From Craspedostauros australis (Eukaryota; Bacillariophyta; Bacillariophyceae; Mastogloiales; Achnanthaceae), in contig JAMXDE010000072.1 in NCBI GenBank assembly GCA_026770025.1, positions 1-64,000 on the forward strand: DNA of 64,000 nt. The letters are read 5' to 3'. Under the pieces are notes generated by a model. The model searched no databases. It worked only from the letters and a program-made list of their open reading frames with translations, and was not told the DNA's origin. Shown piece by piece: positions 1 through 12,034 of the stretch. The position numbers and the translations under genes were made by a program. Each line of letters starts with the position of its first letter. Position 1 is the stretch's first letter.

Positions 1-1024
1 CATCCTGTGTGTCGCTCCGACAGGTTTTTATCATCGATGCGTTCCGTCCCTCTCCTCTGTTCGTGGATGTCTTCCTGCAATTCTGTCGTGACGTCACATC
101 AGTGTGTTCGAAGCGTTCATAATTGTTAAGTTTCTTATGTTTTCGATGATGCAGCTGTCCGAAATGTGCCAAAATACAAATTCTGACAGTGCGAATTGGT
201 CGAAGTTAGCATTTTTGCGTATTTTTAGTTGGCTTTGTTGTGTTCAGCTTTTGCAACTCGCTTGTTGGCATACGTACTTCCGTATGATGACAGATGCTGA
301 TGGAGGCACCTCGGCTGCCACAGACCTTGATCATCACATCTCAAATACTCCTAAATCCACCATTAGTACCATCTCAAACACACCACACTCGCACAATAGT
401 GACAAGTGATGGCTTTTTCACGTGTCACGTGAAATCTTTCATTGCTTCCTCTCTTCGCAAGTGCTCAGGGACATGACATTCCGTTGCATTCACAGTATCT
501 TCCTCAACGTCTTTGCCCATGCTCTCCATTCTTGCTTCCTTCTTCCTTCCATTATGGCTGTCAACAATGGTAGCGCCATGCTCTTGTTGATGCCTCCCTC
601 ATCTCTGCGTGGCTCAGTTGGACGTGGTTCCCCTCATGTGGGATGACCTCAAGACTACCACCAACAGTGAATTCTACAATTTGCTCAACAGTGATTGATG
701 ACTTCTTCCATGCCCAATTGGTGCATTGATGTGGCAGTCTTGTCCATGTCCGTGGCAGGTGGAAGCTTTGATCATGGTTTCATGCTTGTGGAGATGAATG
801 GCGACGACGATTGGGGTTGCCAACTTCTTCCAGGCCTGCAAGTTCCGCATGTATCTGCACCACTTCACCACTGTTCCAAGTGCCAATAGCATCACTCTGG
901 CCAACATGCATCGCGCCACCACCAGATCCCGCACTTGATGCAGTTGACACCACTGCAGACAGCGATGCCAGGATTTCTAAGGCTCCTTCCCAAACAATAG
1001 ATGTCCTGCGGATGAGGCTACCAA
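1..1024. other. Unassigned left edge
   Basis: No gene or RNA could be supported here. The open frames are short, overlapping and low in similarity to anything recognised. The stretch ends at the point where LTR-like sequence starts, so it may belong to whatever the outer copia element inserted into, possibly the missing front part of the third copia relic that resumes at 15,801. No target-site duplication was found to prove that. Confidence 0.4.
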
Positions 1025-1779
1025 TGTTGGAATGTGCATATGTGTATGTGCATCGTGCTCACTCGCTCCCATTGTTTCTCTTATACTATACACACAGATG
1101 GCGCAACTACATATCGGTGTTGATGGTGAACTGTGATTGATCGAAATCACATCACGACTTCGGACACACAAAAAACCACCAAAATTTTGGGGAAATTTGT
1201 GAACAACCATTTATGAGAGCATAAGGAACATCGTCTGTCCATCCATCAACAAAACATGTGATATCGAGTCAGAGCTTGATATGTTTCCCAACTAAACCTC
1301 AAATGACGACACCTCACCAGACCACTGCATCATCAATGGAATCTGGAATCTGAAGGACCATAGGAAGACACAGCTGACATTGACAGGATGTCATCATGTC
1401 ACCACGTTGGCAGCTGTCTCCACATCAGATCAAGAAGGCAAAGATTCAATGGCCAAGGCAACATCAAGATCATAGATATACAAGTTTGGACATAACATTG
1501 GCGAATACTCGCAGAGTAGTGGGCCAGTAGAGGACAAGATGGCTGAGCATGTGTCGAATACAGAGCACATATCGAGTATGAAATATTGCTTGTTGTGAAC
1601 GCAAAATATCAAGAGAGAGAATACGAGCAATGACAAGAGAGCATCTTGTGTGCCAACTCATAGTCAGAGAGAGACACCAGGAACATCAAGGAGCAATGGC
1701 ATGAATAATCAATTGTCATCATAACACCCATCACTGTCTTCCCGATCGCAAGGTATCCGTCTACGGAACTTTCCAACCA
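1025..1779 (+). repeat. 5' LTR-like region of the outer copia element
   Basis: The first 35 bases, starting TGTTGGAATGTGCATATGTG, resemble the start of the 3' LTR at 15189. Positions about 1467-1779 align well with 15457-15800, including a shared GCAGAG-like core and an end reading GGAACTTtCCAA against GGAACTTgCCAACA. Directly after 1779 lies the palindrome CGTTTATAAACG, in the primer-binding-site position, which supports this right end. The left end is less certain, and the middle (about 1060-1460) has no clear partner in the 3' copy. Confidence 0.6.
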
Positions 1780-3168
1780 CGTTTATAAACGATAGATCAG
1801 GGCGAGCCCGCGGATCGGATCGTGCGAAGAAGACCACATCATTCAGGAGCAGCAGGCTGAATGAGTGAGGAAGATGGGAATTGAAGAGACATCCCTCTGT
1901 CCAAACCCAACTATCAAACAAGAAGAAGGTGGCAAGTGAGACTCCACTTCAACCACAGAAGGAAGCAGGTGCACCCACGTGTCCTCTCTAGCGCAGAGGA
2001 AGCGCGATCAACGAGACCAACGAGAACGGTTTGCGAACTACAACTTGTGCAGAAGAGCATTCTCACAATATGAAGCAAGAAGAGACAGGTGTGGCGAAGA
2101 GCATTCGCACGGCCAAACAGAGCAGAGAAAGTGAGACAACATGAGGAGGAGAATTTGTGACAAAAGACATCTCTGCGGAACACGAGCGAAAATTGAAAAA
2201 AGTGATCACACAGAAACAAACGGAGATCACAAGCATGCGCGTAACATCAACGAAGCAACGGAGTACATGGCAACATCAGCCAACAATGAACAAGCAAACC
2301 CATCAAGGCACCGACTATTCAGTGGTAGTCAGGAGGACTACATGCCTGGGAGTCCAAGAAAAGGCGTACATGCGTGCGCATGAGAACGAGAGATGTGATG
2401 TTGTGGAAGACGAAGATCCCAACCAAGAGCAAAATTAGAGAGCCACCTACAGAAGCAGACAAGGAAGTAGTGGAGGAGATCTACGAGCTGGCAGCTGACT
2501 GCTTCAGCGATCTGATTCCTCATGATGGAGGCAGAGAAGGGTACAGGCAAGCAAGCCATCCAATACAACAATCGATGCATCTCCAACATATTCCCTGAGG
2601 GAACCCACATCAGGTGTGGAAACCTCTCACGGAGAAGTGCAAGCCATCCGACGCCGCCACCAAGATCAAGCTCAAGAGGCAGTTCAACAACAAGAAGATG
2701 AAGAAGGACACTGATCCAGATGTCTACATTGCATGGCTCAAGCTATTGCGCTCCTAGCCTTCAAGACGTTGGGCACAAGATCAGCAACGAGGAAATGGAT
2801 CATGCAGATCCTCAGCACAGTGAGTGCCGAGTACAAAGCACAAGTCGTCAACTTTGAACATCAACTCACATTCAACCCACTGTCGTCACAATCAAACGCA
2901 ATCAGAGCACTACTTCGCTCAGCATACATAACCAACCAAGGAGGGAAGGCCTACATCGAACGAATTTCAAGACAGCAGCATGAAGACTAACGACACTGGC
3001 TTTGCGAGCACCAGCAACTTCAAGGGAATCTGACACAACTGTGGTGTGTATGGTCATTGATCTGCGAATTGTCCAAACACAAGAAGGCAAACAACAAGAA
3101 AAACGCCAACAACAACAGAAAGAACGAAAAATCGAAACATCAAGGGCAAGGGAAGCAGATTCAACAGA

Positions 3169-3213
3169 AAGTGCCACTACTGCGGCATCATCGGACATCG
3201 CAAGGTAGAGTGC
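3169..3213 (+). mobile_element. Gag CCHC zinc knuckle of the outer copia element
   Basis: Translation of this stretch gives a Cys-x2-Cys-x4-His-x4-Cys box followed by a Lys-rich run, the nucleocapsid signature of copia Gag. It binds element RNA in intact relatives. It marks the C-terminal end of the gag region, whose remainder (about 2141-3160) is highly charged but otherwise featureless. Confidence 0.75.
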
Positions 3214-4217
3214 CGAAAGAAGAAGTTCAACAAAAAGAAGAAGGCCGACGAGCAGGCCAACACAGCAAAGGAAAGACATGAGAAGAGCGGCCATGAGATG
3301 ATGCTCTCCATACTGGACATGATGCTCTGCTTGGAGGTATCCAACGACATCAAGGATTCATTCTTCGATCACTTCCAACACTTTGAAAACGATGACGAAG
3401 TACACAACGACGAGGTCGTGCCAGCGTGGCTCAGCGACGAGCCAATCATCCATGAAGTCAACCGACGTCGCGAAGTCAGCTACAAGTACTGCTTCAATGT
3501 GAACGACATCATTGATCTGTCCGGAGACGCAGCTGAGATGGGAGCAGAGACCATCGCCATCGAGTTGGAAGCGGCCGCGAACGCAGACGATGCCGACACC
3601 AACGAGAACGGCGCGGATCAAGACAACGAAGACGTCTCTGGCGACGAGACAAACGGCGGTGAGGCGCCGCCTCCTCCAGTGGCGAGGGTCAATAGAATGG
3701 GTATCTTCCATGAAGACAGCAGCAATGATCAGAACAAGAAGTGGACAGATTCAATCCAAACAAGAGAGTCATCTATCCAACAGACATCTCGTTCCCACCA
3801 GTCCAGAATGCCAGAGGCTTCGACACCATACACAGGCATGATACAATCCCATATCCTACATTGACAGCAGAGACAATGCAACGAAAGCTCATCCACGACG
3901 CCGTGATGGTAGCAGGCATGCATCTCTTCCCAGGGATGATCAACGGGGGGACTGCAACAAGTATGGGTGCGCGTGATTGGCACCATACTGTCCAACAATT
4001 TCCAATCAATCGAAGAGATTCTCGCCAACACAGTGATCCTCAACCGGCTGTTGGAGGAAAGACGAGCCCATTCCAGAGACGGAATTACACTACGTCCTTG
4101 GAGGATGTATGCAGGTACTCCTGCGCGAGCGACCACAAGTCACGCCATACGATTCGGTGACAGGAACTCACCGAGAAGACATGACTCCAGCAGTCGGAGA
4201 AACCGTACTACGATGGC

Positions 4218-5508
4218 ATGGACTACCACAGGATGGACGACGGGAACGAAGAAGATCAAGATGACGACATGGCAGCGGCTGCCATGGAACAGCTTCACGA
4301 GCTGAGCACCAAATACAAGGACAAGGTCAACAAGAATACCTGGCTTGCCGACAGCGGAGCCTTGTGTCACATCGTGAACTCAGACGCCGGTCTCTTCAAC
4401 GTGCGGCACATCAAGTCCTTCGTTCAAGTGGGAGACAGCACGAAGCTGGACTCTCCCAAGATCGGATCCATCCACTTGAAGGTCAAGCAACGTGACAACA
4501 CTTGCCACATTATCTGGCTCAATAATGTGAAGTACACACCCAAGATGGTGGTGAACCTTTTCTCTACGAACAAGGCTCTGTACAACAGTTACCAGATCGG
4601 TAACGACGGCATTCTGATGGACATCGTCAACAGAGCTGGGAAGAAGATCATCTTTGATTGCATCTTCCCACCATCCAATGGATTCATCACAGGAGTGCTG
4701 ATGTATCCCATCATGCCAACTGAGGATGACAAGGCTTCCACAGCCATCATCAAGAGCCCATCCAAGGAGGTGAGCGCGGTGAGCTTACACCGAATGCTCC
4801 GTCACGCACCACTCGAGACCATGAAGCGGACAGCCGCTCAATACGGATGGAAGATCATCAGCGAGATGCTGGTATGTCGCGACTGTGCTGTCGCGAATGC
4901 GAGAGTGAAGAACATCTCAAAGACTAGAATCCCAAGAGCGACTTGCCGTGGCAAGCGCCTCTTCATCGATATCAGTTACACTAAACACATAGGCTTCGGA
5001 GATAAACGCTACTGGACCTTGATCGTGTACGGCTTCACGGACTACTGCTGGAGCTTCTTTCTGAAGAACAAGAGGGACCAACCAGGGTATCAAACGATTT
5101 GTGCAGACGATCAAGTCACACACAGGTGATCAACAAATCATTTTCCAAGGTAATAACAGCGGAGAGAACAAATCCACGCAGGATACTCTCATCGATGCAG
5201 GACTGAATGCGAAATTCGAGTTCATGGCGTCCAACACGCCACAGCGGAATGGTAGAGTAGAACGCAAGTTTGCGTATCTCTACACCAAGATCCGTTCCAT
5301 GCTCAAGGGAGCACAACTCAACAACAAATAGAGGCATGGCCTGTGGGCAGCAGCTGCAAGCACTGCCACTGCCATTGCCAAAGCTTTGACAGCAATCCAC
5401 CATACGCCGATTCACTTCGAACATTCGGAGAGGTGGTTGTTGTGAAGACCACCTATGGCAGGATCTCTGCCAAGCTCAAGAATAGAGGAGAAGAGATGGT
5501 GTTCATCG
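4218..5508 (+). mobile_element. Protease and integrase region of the outer copia element
   Basis: Recognisable parts, in order, are an aspartic protease active site (Ala-Asp-Ser-Gly-Ala, near 4345), a GAG-pre-integrase His/Cys zinc-binding stretch (about 4780-4900, ending in a Cys-x2-Cys pair), the start of the integrase core (Phe-Ile-Asp near 4965), and an integrase block with the family hallmark Asn-Thr-Pro-Gln-Arg-Asn-Gly and a nearby Glu (about 5230-5310). The region stops at the target-site duplication of the nested inner element and resumes to its right. It is a broken fossil copy. Confidence 0.8.
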
Positions 5509-5514
5509 GATATG
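5509..5514. repeat. Target-site duplication, left copy (GATATG)
   Basis: GATATG abuts the left LTR of the inner element and is repeated exactly at 12704-12709 abutting the right LTR. Copia insertions usually duplicate 5 bp, so a 6-bp duplication, or 5 bp plus a chance match, is compatible. It shows that the inner element inserted here by integrase. Confidence 0.85.
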
Positions 5515-6184
5515 TGTTGAGAAATCCGGGTAACCCAGCCTTATTAGTTGTATCTGATTACCTATTCCTGTTGTTGCATTCTCAGAACTGTGAGCACAAC
5601 ATTTTCATCTCTTTTCAATTTCATTTGCCATACCATGCATAATCCACAGTAGCATCACGAGATACTGCTGTAATCATCATGTCATGCAGCATGTACTTCA
5701 TGTACATCTCATCATGCATCTCATCATGCATCTCATCATGCACTCCATCGTGCATTTCATTTCGCCCTACATTCTTGCGGCAGGAGTCCACAGTCGTGCA
5801 TCCATCTTGTCACAGGTTTCGTCTTGAAACCCGCGACACTTCTGAATCTTTCTGATGGTCCAAACCTGCGGCTTTTCTTGTCCGCAAGAGGGCACATGCT
5901 TCGTTTCTCCTGATGGGGTGATCACAGACCTGCTGGTCATCGATGTTTCTCCCATGACGTCGTCGTTTGATCTGTCTTGCGTTGTCATGGTTTTTCTTGT
6001 TAGAGGAGGACAGGCTTGTTGTCTTGTTACGACTGAGATCAGTCACGTTTGTCTTGAGTCACGGGTCGAGTCACGTATGTGATGAGTCTCGGGTTTGAGT
6101 CACGTATGTGAGTCACGGATGGTGCTATTGGGAGGTGCGGCAATCATGGGTATCTTGGTAAAAGCGTACCCTCGATTCCTGACA
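5515..6184 (-). repeat. Left LTR (3' LTR) of the inner copia element
   Basis: This 670-bp block is matched at 12034-12703 with a single difference noticed by eye. Read on the minus strand it starts TGTCAGGAATCG and ends CTCAACA. It contains a short tandem repeat of CATCTCATCATG-type units (about 5702-5755) and, near its transcription-start side, three TGAGTCA heptamers (6055, 6096, 6109). Confidence 0.95.
6055..6115. promoter_or_regulatory. Cluster of TGAGTCA (bZIP/AP-1-like) motifs in the inner LTR
   Basis: TGAGTCA occurs at 6055-6061, 6096-6102 and 6109-6115, with CGAGTCA at 6067-6073, most of them followed by CG. The same set recurs in the other LTR at 12574, 12615 and 12628. The cluster lies within the first 130 bases of the LTR in the element's own orientation, which is where U3 enhancer sites sit. 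The TGAGTCA core is a known bZIP recognition sequence, but its use here is inference. Confidence 0.45.
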
Positions 6185-6231
6185 CCCTTCCATTGTCGCA
6201 TCGACAATATATCATTCTGACTTCATACTCC

Positions 6232-6345
6232 CTTGACTCTCATCACCATTCCTTCTCTCTCTCTTTCTTCACCTTTCTTTGACTCTCATCACCATTCCTT
6301 CTCTCTCTCTTTCTTCACCTTTCTTTGACTCTCATCACCATCACC
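6232..6345. repeat. 46-bp tandem repeat, about 2.5 copies
   Basis: The unit starts TTGACTCTCATCACCATTCC, continues with a CT-rich stretch, and repeats at 46-bp spacing. It sits between the RNase H remnant and the polypurine tract of the inner copia element. Confidence 0.85.
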
Positions 6346-7559
6346 ATTCTCATTCTCATCATTAATCCATTGCGAATCGCAATTGGATGATGTGGCCCTT
6401 GTGTCCTCAACCCGATGTTGTTCATCAGTTGAGTCTGGAAGCGGATCTCATTTCCGGCCTCCAATAGTGCAACGTGCTCAGCCTCCATTGAGCTCAGTGT
6501 CACACTGTGCTGTGCCCTTCCATCTCCAGATTATCGGCACTCCTTGTAGTAGGACGATGTGTCCTCCCATACTGATGCGATTGTCCTTGTCACCACCGAA
6601 CTCGTTGTCGGTGTAGATCACAATCTTCCATGCATCGTTCTCCAATGGACTTGACTTCATCCGTGGTCCATATTCTCTTGTGTCCGACATGCACTTCATG
6701 ATCCCCAGCATTTCCTTGTATGCTGCGGCCGTTGGTCCATCCAACACCTTGGTCAGTTCGCGTTGGCGATGTCGGGTTGCGAGTGCTTCATTTGATATAG
6801 TAGCATACCTACTCCACTTCGGTATCTGCTGTGTTGGTCTCTGTCCACCTTGGGCAAATCACTATCCCTTTTGGATGCCTTGCCCTGGTGTTCCTGGTGT
6901 ACCATACTGTTGCAGCTTCATCATGTTGTCCTTGAATGTGATGATGACATTCTTGATGATGTGCGGTTGGCTCATCCAGCAGTTCGTCTTGTCGCGGTTG
7001 GATACGATCTTGCAGCTGATGTAGTCTTCCAGATCATCCTCCACCTTGGTACCAAACCGCTCTGCTTTGATGTCTCTCTTGAGTTTCTTCAACTCCTGTT
7101 CGTCCTCGATGCATAGGCAGTCGTCGATGTAGGTTCCAATCAACAGCAGTCTCCCTTCCTGATTCCGAATCAGAAGGCATGGATCAACTTGGCTTGGTCC
7201 GAATCCCAATTTGAGTAGGATGGCGACCAGCTTCTTCTTGCGTTGTCTTGCCCTTTTCATGAGCCTGTTGATCATCTTCTTGAGCAACAGTCATTCGCTC
7301 TCACCATGCTCCACGCCCTTCTGGCAAAGCATGTAGGCCTCCTCTTTGAGATCTCCATGTAGAAATGCTGTCTCAAGGTTGATAGTGATGCTGTCCAATG
7401 TTCAGTAGCATCTTCATTGTGAGCATTCCGCGGTCGGTTGCGTCATGCATCACGGGTTAGTCCACTCCTGCGATCTGCAAGTATCCGCATGCCACAAGTC
7501 TGGTGCAGAACATGCCATTCCTCTTCTCCTTGAAGACCCACTTGGTCTTCACGCATTGC

Positions 7560-9110
7560 TGATCCTTCGGCATCTGGTCCTTCTTGACCTTCTGCCAGAC
7601 TCCTTGTCTGACCATGTCGTAGAATTCCTTTTTGATGGCATCTCGCCATTTCTTTCGTTTCGCTGGATCCGCATGATCCCAGCATTCTTCGATTGTATTG
7701 GGTCCAGCATCATAGTAGTATATGCATGCTCGGACGTCTTATCCTCTCTCTCACGGTTGCTGAGGCCTGCTCTGTTTCCTCAGCTGATTCACCACCTCCG
7801 CTGTTTGAATCTGAGTCGGAGTGGTGTTCTGGCACGTTGTGGTGTGGTGCCAAGCCACATAGCATCTGTGGCATCCTCGCCACTGGTCTCATGGGAGAGT
7901 ACTCAAGGCCCTTGCCTTCAGCAGCTTGCCTCCAAGTCACTTGTGCTTTGTCACTTCCGCTCGTCAGGATCCACATGATCCTATCATTCCTTAGGCGCAT
8001 ATACACTCGGCATCATTCCAGTGTTGATGTGCACGAATCTCTCTCGCCGTCGCGTTCGCTCTCAACATCCTGACTCGCAGCGATGAAGTCGATCACTCTC
8101 ATCCTTCATTGGATAGCACTGATCTTCATGCCTGCAATGTGGTTGTTGATGATTGACCTGTTTGTTTCGAAGTTGGGTCCGTCTGTTGCCACTGGAGCAG
8201 TCTTCGTCTCCTGTGCAGTTGCGTAGTCATCGTCATCTCCTGATTCTGATGCTTCGTTCGTCACCCTCATTGGGTGTTGGCATATTGTGATAAGCTGCCA
8301 GCTCTGTCGTCATGTTGCCTTGCAACCATGTTGTCGATCGCCTTCATCCTCTTCTGGATAGCATCGATTCTGTATGCTGCAGCTTCTTCGTCCTGGGAGT
8401 TATTGGCGGCATCCTGCCACTCCTCCTCTATTCATTTGAGGTTCCTCCCTTCCGGCTTTGTCATTGGATTCTTCATCCAACATGCCCGCGTTTCTCATTG
8501 CTCTTGTATTGACGTATCTTGGCTCACTGTATCTGGAATCTGCCCTTCATGGTTCTTGCTCTCATAGCTGTGTCATATCCAGATTTGAAGCTTTCTCTCT
8601 CGTCGATTTCATTCTCATCGCACATCGATCTCAAATCTGTGCTTGTGGTATCTCGCCGATCATTTGGCGTCCGGTTCCTCTTGATCTTCTGCCATGCTCA
8701 TAGTGTGGCCTTTTCACTGAACCGTTCCATCATGGCCTCCCGCCATTCATTGCTCTTCTTGGGATCCATATAACCCCGTCATTCGTCAATTGTGGTTGGA
8801 TCCAGCATCATTGCGTCATTTGCTTGCTCAGATCCTTCTTTGTTCTGTATGTAGTTCAATGCTTGGTTCGCAGTGATGAAGTCACCCAGGCTCATCCTCT
8901 CATGAGTGGTGTCATTCATCATACCTGCGATATCTCTGTTGAATGTTGACCCTTCTGTGTGAAAGTTGGGTCCTCCTGTCGCCGGTAGTGTGGTAGTCAT
9001 CTCTTGAGTGGTCTCATACCCAGCATCATCCTTCTGATTCGGATTTTCCACTTGATCCAAGTTCTCGTTCCTCCTTCGGATGGGTGTATTATTGTACCCC
9101 ACGAGAGCAC
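7560..9110 (-). repeat. Diverged duplicated block inside the inner copia element
   Basis: Sequence around 7560-8290 is recognisably repeated, with considerable divergence, around 8640-9110. The shared stretches include the region upstream of the reverse transcriptase (a Trp-Arg-Asp/Glu-Ala-type start) and a motif reading roughly Arg-Met-Pro-x-Met-Leu in both copies on the minus strand. The divergence is far greater than that of the LTRs, so the duplication predates this insertion or the element is a hybrid. Confidence 0.6.
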
Positions 9111-10408
9111 TCAGCATCCTCGGCATGCGCGCAACAGGTTCTGCGATTGGGACCGTGTTTGGTTCACCTTCGACCATATCGTATCGTCCCATCTCATCGT
9201 CCCTTCCGGATTCATCGTCGTCGTCATCGTACAATTCATTGTCCCCTTGGGTAGGGAGCAAGCCATCTTGCCCGCGAGCAGTGTCTTCTGTATCTATATC
9301 GTCTCCGGCTCTTCTGCTCTGATCAGTTCCGTCGGTCTCCATGCTTCAGATGGTATCCGATCGTCGCTCCCAAGTCACTCTTCTATCTGGGGAAACCGTC
9401 CCCGATGTAGAGTCATCATTTCCCAGGTCTATCAGTACTGACCTGTTGGCGTTCTTAATACTCTCGAATCGCCCATTGACTGATCCATCCATGTCATGTC
9501 TCTCATGATTAGGATTCTGGTCGTTGCCAGATTCATCATGCGGTGCATACCGCTTGCGTGCGACCTATGTATCCAATCAGCATCTGTTGGATCAGGGTGG
9601 CGCTATTGTTTTCCAGCATATTGTTGATTGCGTACGCGATGCGAGCCACATCGAGTGTGCTCCGCACGCCAATCTCATGCATCATCTAGTGCAATGCGCG
9701 TGAGTGCACGCACCTGCATGGTCAACTTTCGAAGTCATCGATCGCATCATAGTAGATCGTCGAAGACTCGAAGTGCACATCGTTGGCAAACATCATGTTG
9801 CTCAACGGATATCGAACCGAGAGGTAGATCGGATCTGCGTCCATGAGCAGTCCTCTGCACTCCTCCCTTTCCGCTTTGGTCCATGGGATCGCTCCTCTTG
9901 GACCGTCCGGAATCTGAATAGAGAATGGGATCCCTGGGTAGTCCATGCACTATGCATTCAATGGTCCGTGCTTAAAGCGTAACAGACATCGCGCAGTGTT
10001 CATGTTGCAAGGCGACGCCTCATCGATCTTCCTGTCGAGGAAGCTCCGAATTAGAGTGAGATAACATACCGGCTCTTGGGTGGCTCGGTCAGTCTCCTCG
10101 TCCACGTCCATTCCATTCATTTCCGTTTCGTTCTCGTCTGCGCCAACTTTACTTGATACGCCTTCATAGTACTTGGCATCCTCTTTGTTGTCGTTGCTGT
10201 TGCCGTCTTCCTCTTCATCCTCAGATGGAAAGAGTTCTTGGTCGATCAACTCCTCGTGGTCGTTTGCAGACCCGTAGTAGCCATGCACTCCCGAAGTGTA
10301 CTCGGCTGTCTCCTCCCTGGTCCACTCGTAGTTGTTGACTGGTGTTCTGCTGTTGAACTCGGAGATGCCGTCGTTGTCGAATGTTGCGAGAGCAACGTTG
10401 ATCAAGAT

Positions 10409-10600
10409 CGCGTGGTCGTCGCGCATCATCGCGTGGTTTCCTGTGGTCACATTGTTGTTTTGTTGTTCGCGATTTCGGTGATGGCCACTAATTTCGCGTT
10501 GGTCATCGCGCATCATCGCGTGGTTTCTGATGGTCACATTTTTGATTTGCTGTTCGCGATGTCGGTGATGGTCACAATTTTCGCCTCGGTCACATTTTTG
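10409..10600 (-). repeat. 87-bp in-frame tandem repeat in the inner copia element
   Basis: The landmark CATCATCGCGTGGTTTC recurs at 10424 and 10511, a spacing of 87 bp or 29 codons. On the minus strand it reads as a polar unit rich in His, Arg, Asn and Gln. A partial third copy follows. The repeat lies in the gag-side half of the element and has no recognised domain. Confidence 0.7.
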
Positions 10601-12020
10601 GTGCCGACCACGTCTTCGTTGATGATCACGCACATCGGCTCGTCTATTGCGATGAGACTCGTGTCATCCGTCCCATCCATCCCATCAATCGCGACATTGG
10701 TCGACTCGGTCTTTGTTTGTCATCGCGGTTGCTCTGCCTCTTGGCATCACCGCTATTCTTGCTTTTGCCTTTCGTTGTTGGCAAGCGTTGATCCGTCATC
10801 TCACTGTCGTGGACATCGCGGTTAGGACTGTTACTCCCGAACCGATCGATCCGTAGTCAGCATCATCTCGCTCTTACTACTGTTGTCTCGTGCGCACTTA
10901 TAACCGTTTTGGATACGGTGGCGATCGTAGATGAGGCTCATAGCTGCGTGGATGTTCTTGGATCATCATCTTCATTGATGGCGAGGACATCTCCTGTTCC
11001 TCGTCTTTCGTCTTGAGCCTGGGAATGAAGCGCAGCGGAACCTTCCGTCCAGCTTGTTGCAGCGCTGTCCCTTCTCAGCGAAGCACACACTTCCTGTGTT
11101 GCTATTTTTATTGCTGTCGCCAATTCATGGCTGGTAGGTTACATCCTTACCTCCTTGATCATATCGCAGTAGGAATCACAGCCAGTACTCGAGCTCTGTA
11201 TCTCACGATGGCCAACAGTGCCACGTGATCATCTCGATGCTTCCATTGCTGCTCCTCGCATCACACTTGATGTGATGACAACGATGGGCCATGCCCATGC
11301 CTGCATATATCTTATTTGTTCTTTATCACATCCTTCCTTCCTGCATGCTTAAGCTCGATCCGTCGCACATGCCATGTGCACGGACAATCAGCATCAGCGA
11401 TCTGCGTTGCTCCTCATCCATCTCGGTTTTGATGTCGACCGAGTGGTTCCGAGGCAGCTCCGCGCCTTGCAGGGGTAGGTAGGAAGCTCTCACCGCTTCC
11501 TCTTCTATTGCATCTCATTGAGATCCATCAGCTATCTTGCCTTCATGGCGCAGTCTGCTGAGTCTGATGCATCCGAGAGCGTCGCCTCCTGCGTTCAAAT
11601 CTCTTCTCTTGCAAGCAGCTTGCTCTCGTGCTCCAACATAGCCGTGAAGGTCTCCATGTGCCTCCCTTGACTTCATGGTCCCATGACCATGGACAGTTCT
11701 TTCAATGCATGTGTCGAGCGCCTCCTTGCTTCCAGCAGTACATGCAGTGCTTGTGCTTACCTCAGCTGCGGTCTCCACTCTGCTGGTGGACTCGCGGTGG
11801 TGCTCGACTCGATCATCATCATCTCGACGTCGTCGTTCGTGTGTGGGTTGCCATGGCGGTCTGTTGGCAAGGAGCACCGTGCTCCAGAGCAGCTTGCTCT
11901 CCTCTCTCTTCACACAGGGGACCATTACTTGCGATAGTCTTCGGTGTAGTTGATGGTCATGTCGACGATGGTGATGTTGGCTAGTGTTGGTGGTGATGGA
12001 AACGTTGGATTTCGATCATA

Positions 12021-12034
12021 ACGTTTCGAAACGT
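12021..12034. promoter_or_regulatory. Palindrome at the primer-binding-site position of the inner element
   Basis: ACGTTTCGAAACGT is a perfect 14-bp palindrome that directly abuts the end of the 5' LTR (minus orientation). The outer element has CGTTTATAAACG at 1780-1791 at the equivalent position. Retrotransposons carry their tRNA primer-binding site here, so the conserved CGTTT-NN-AAACG is a candidate primer site, although no specific tRNA is recognised. Confidence 0.5.
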
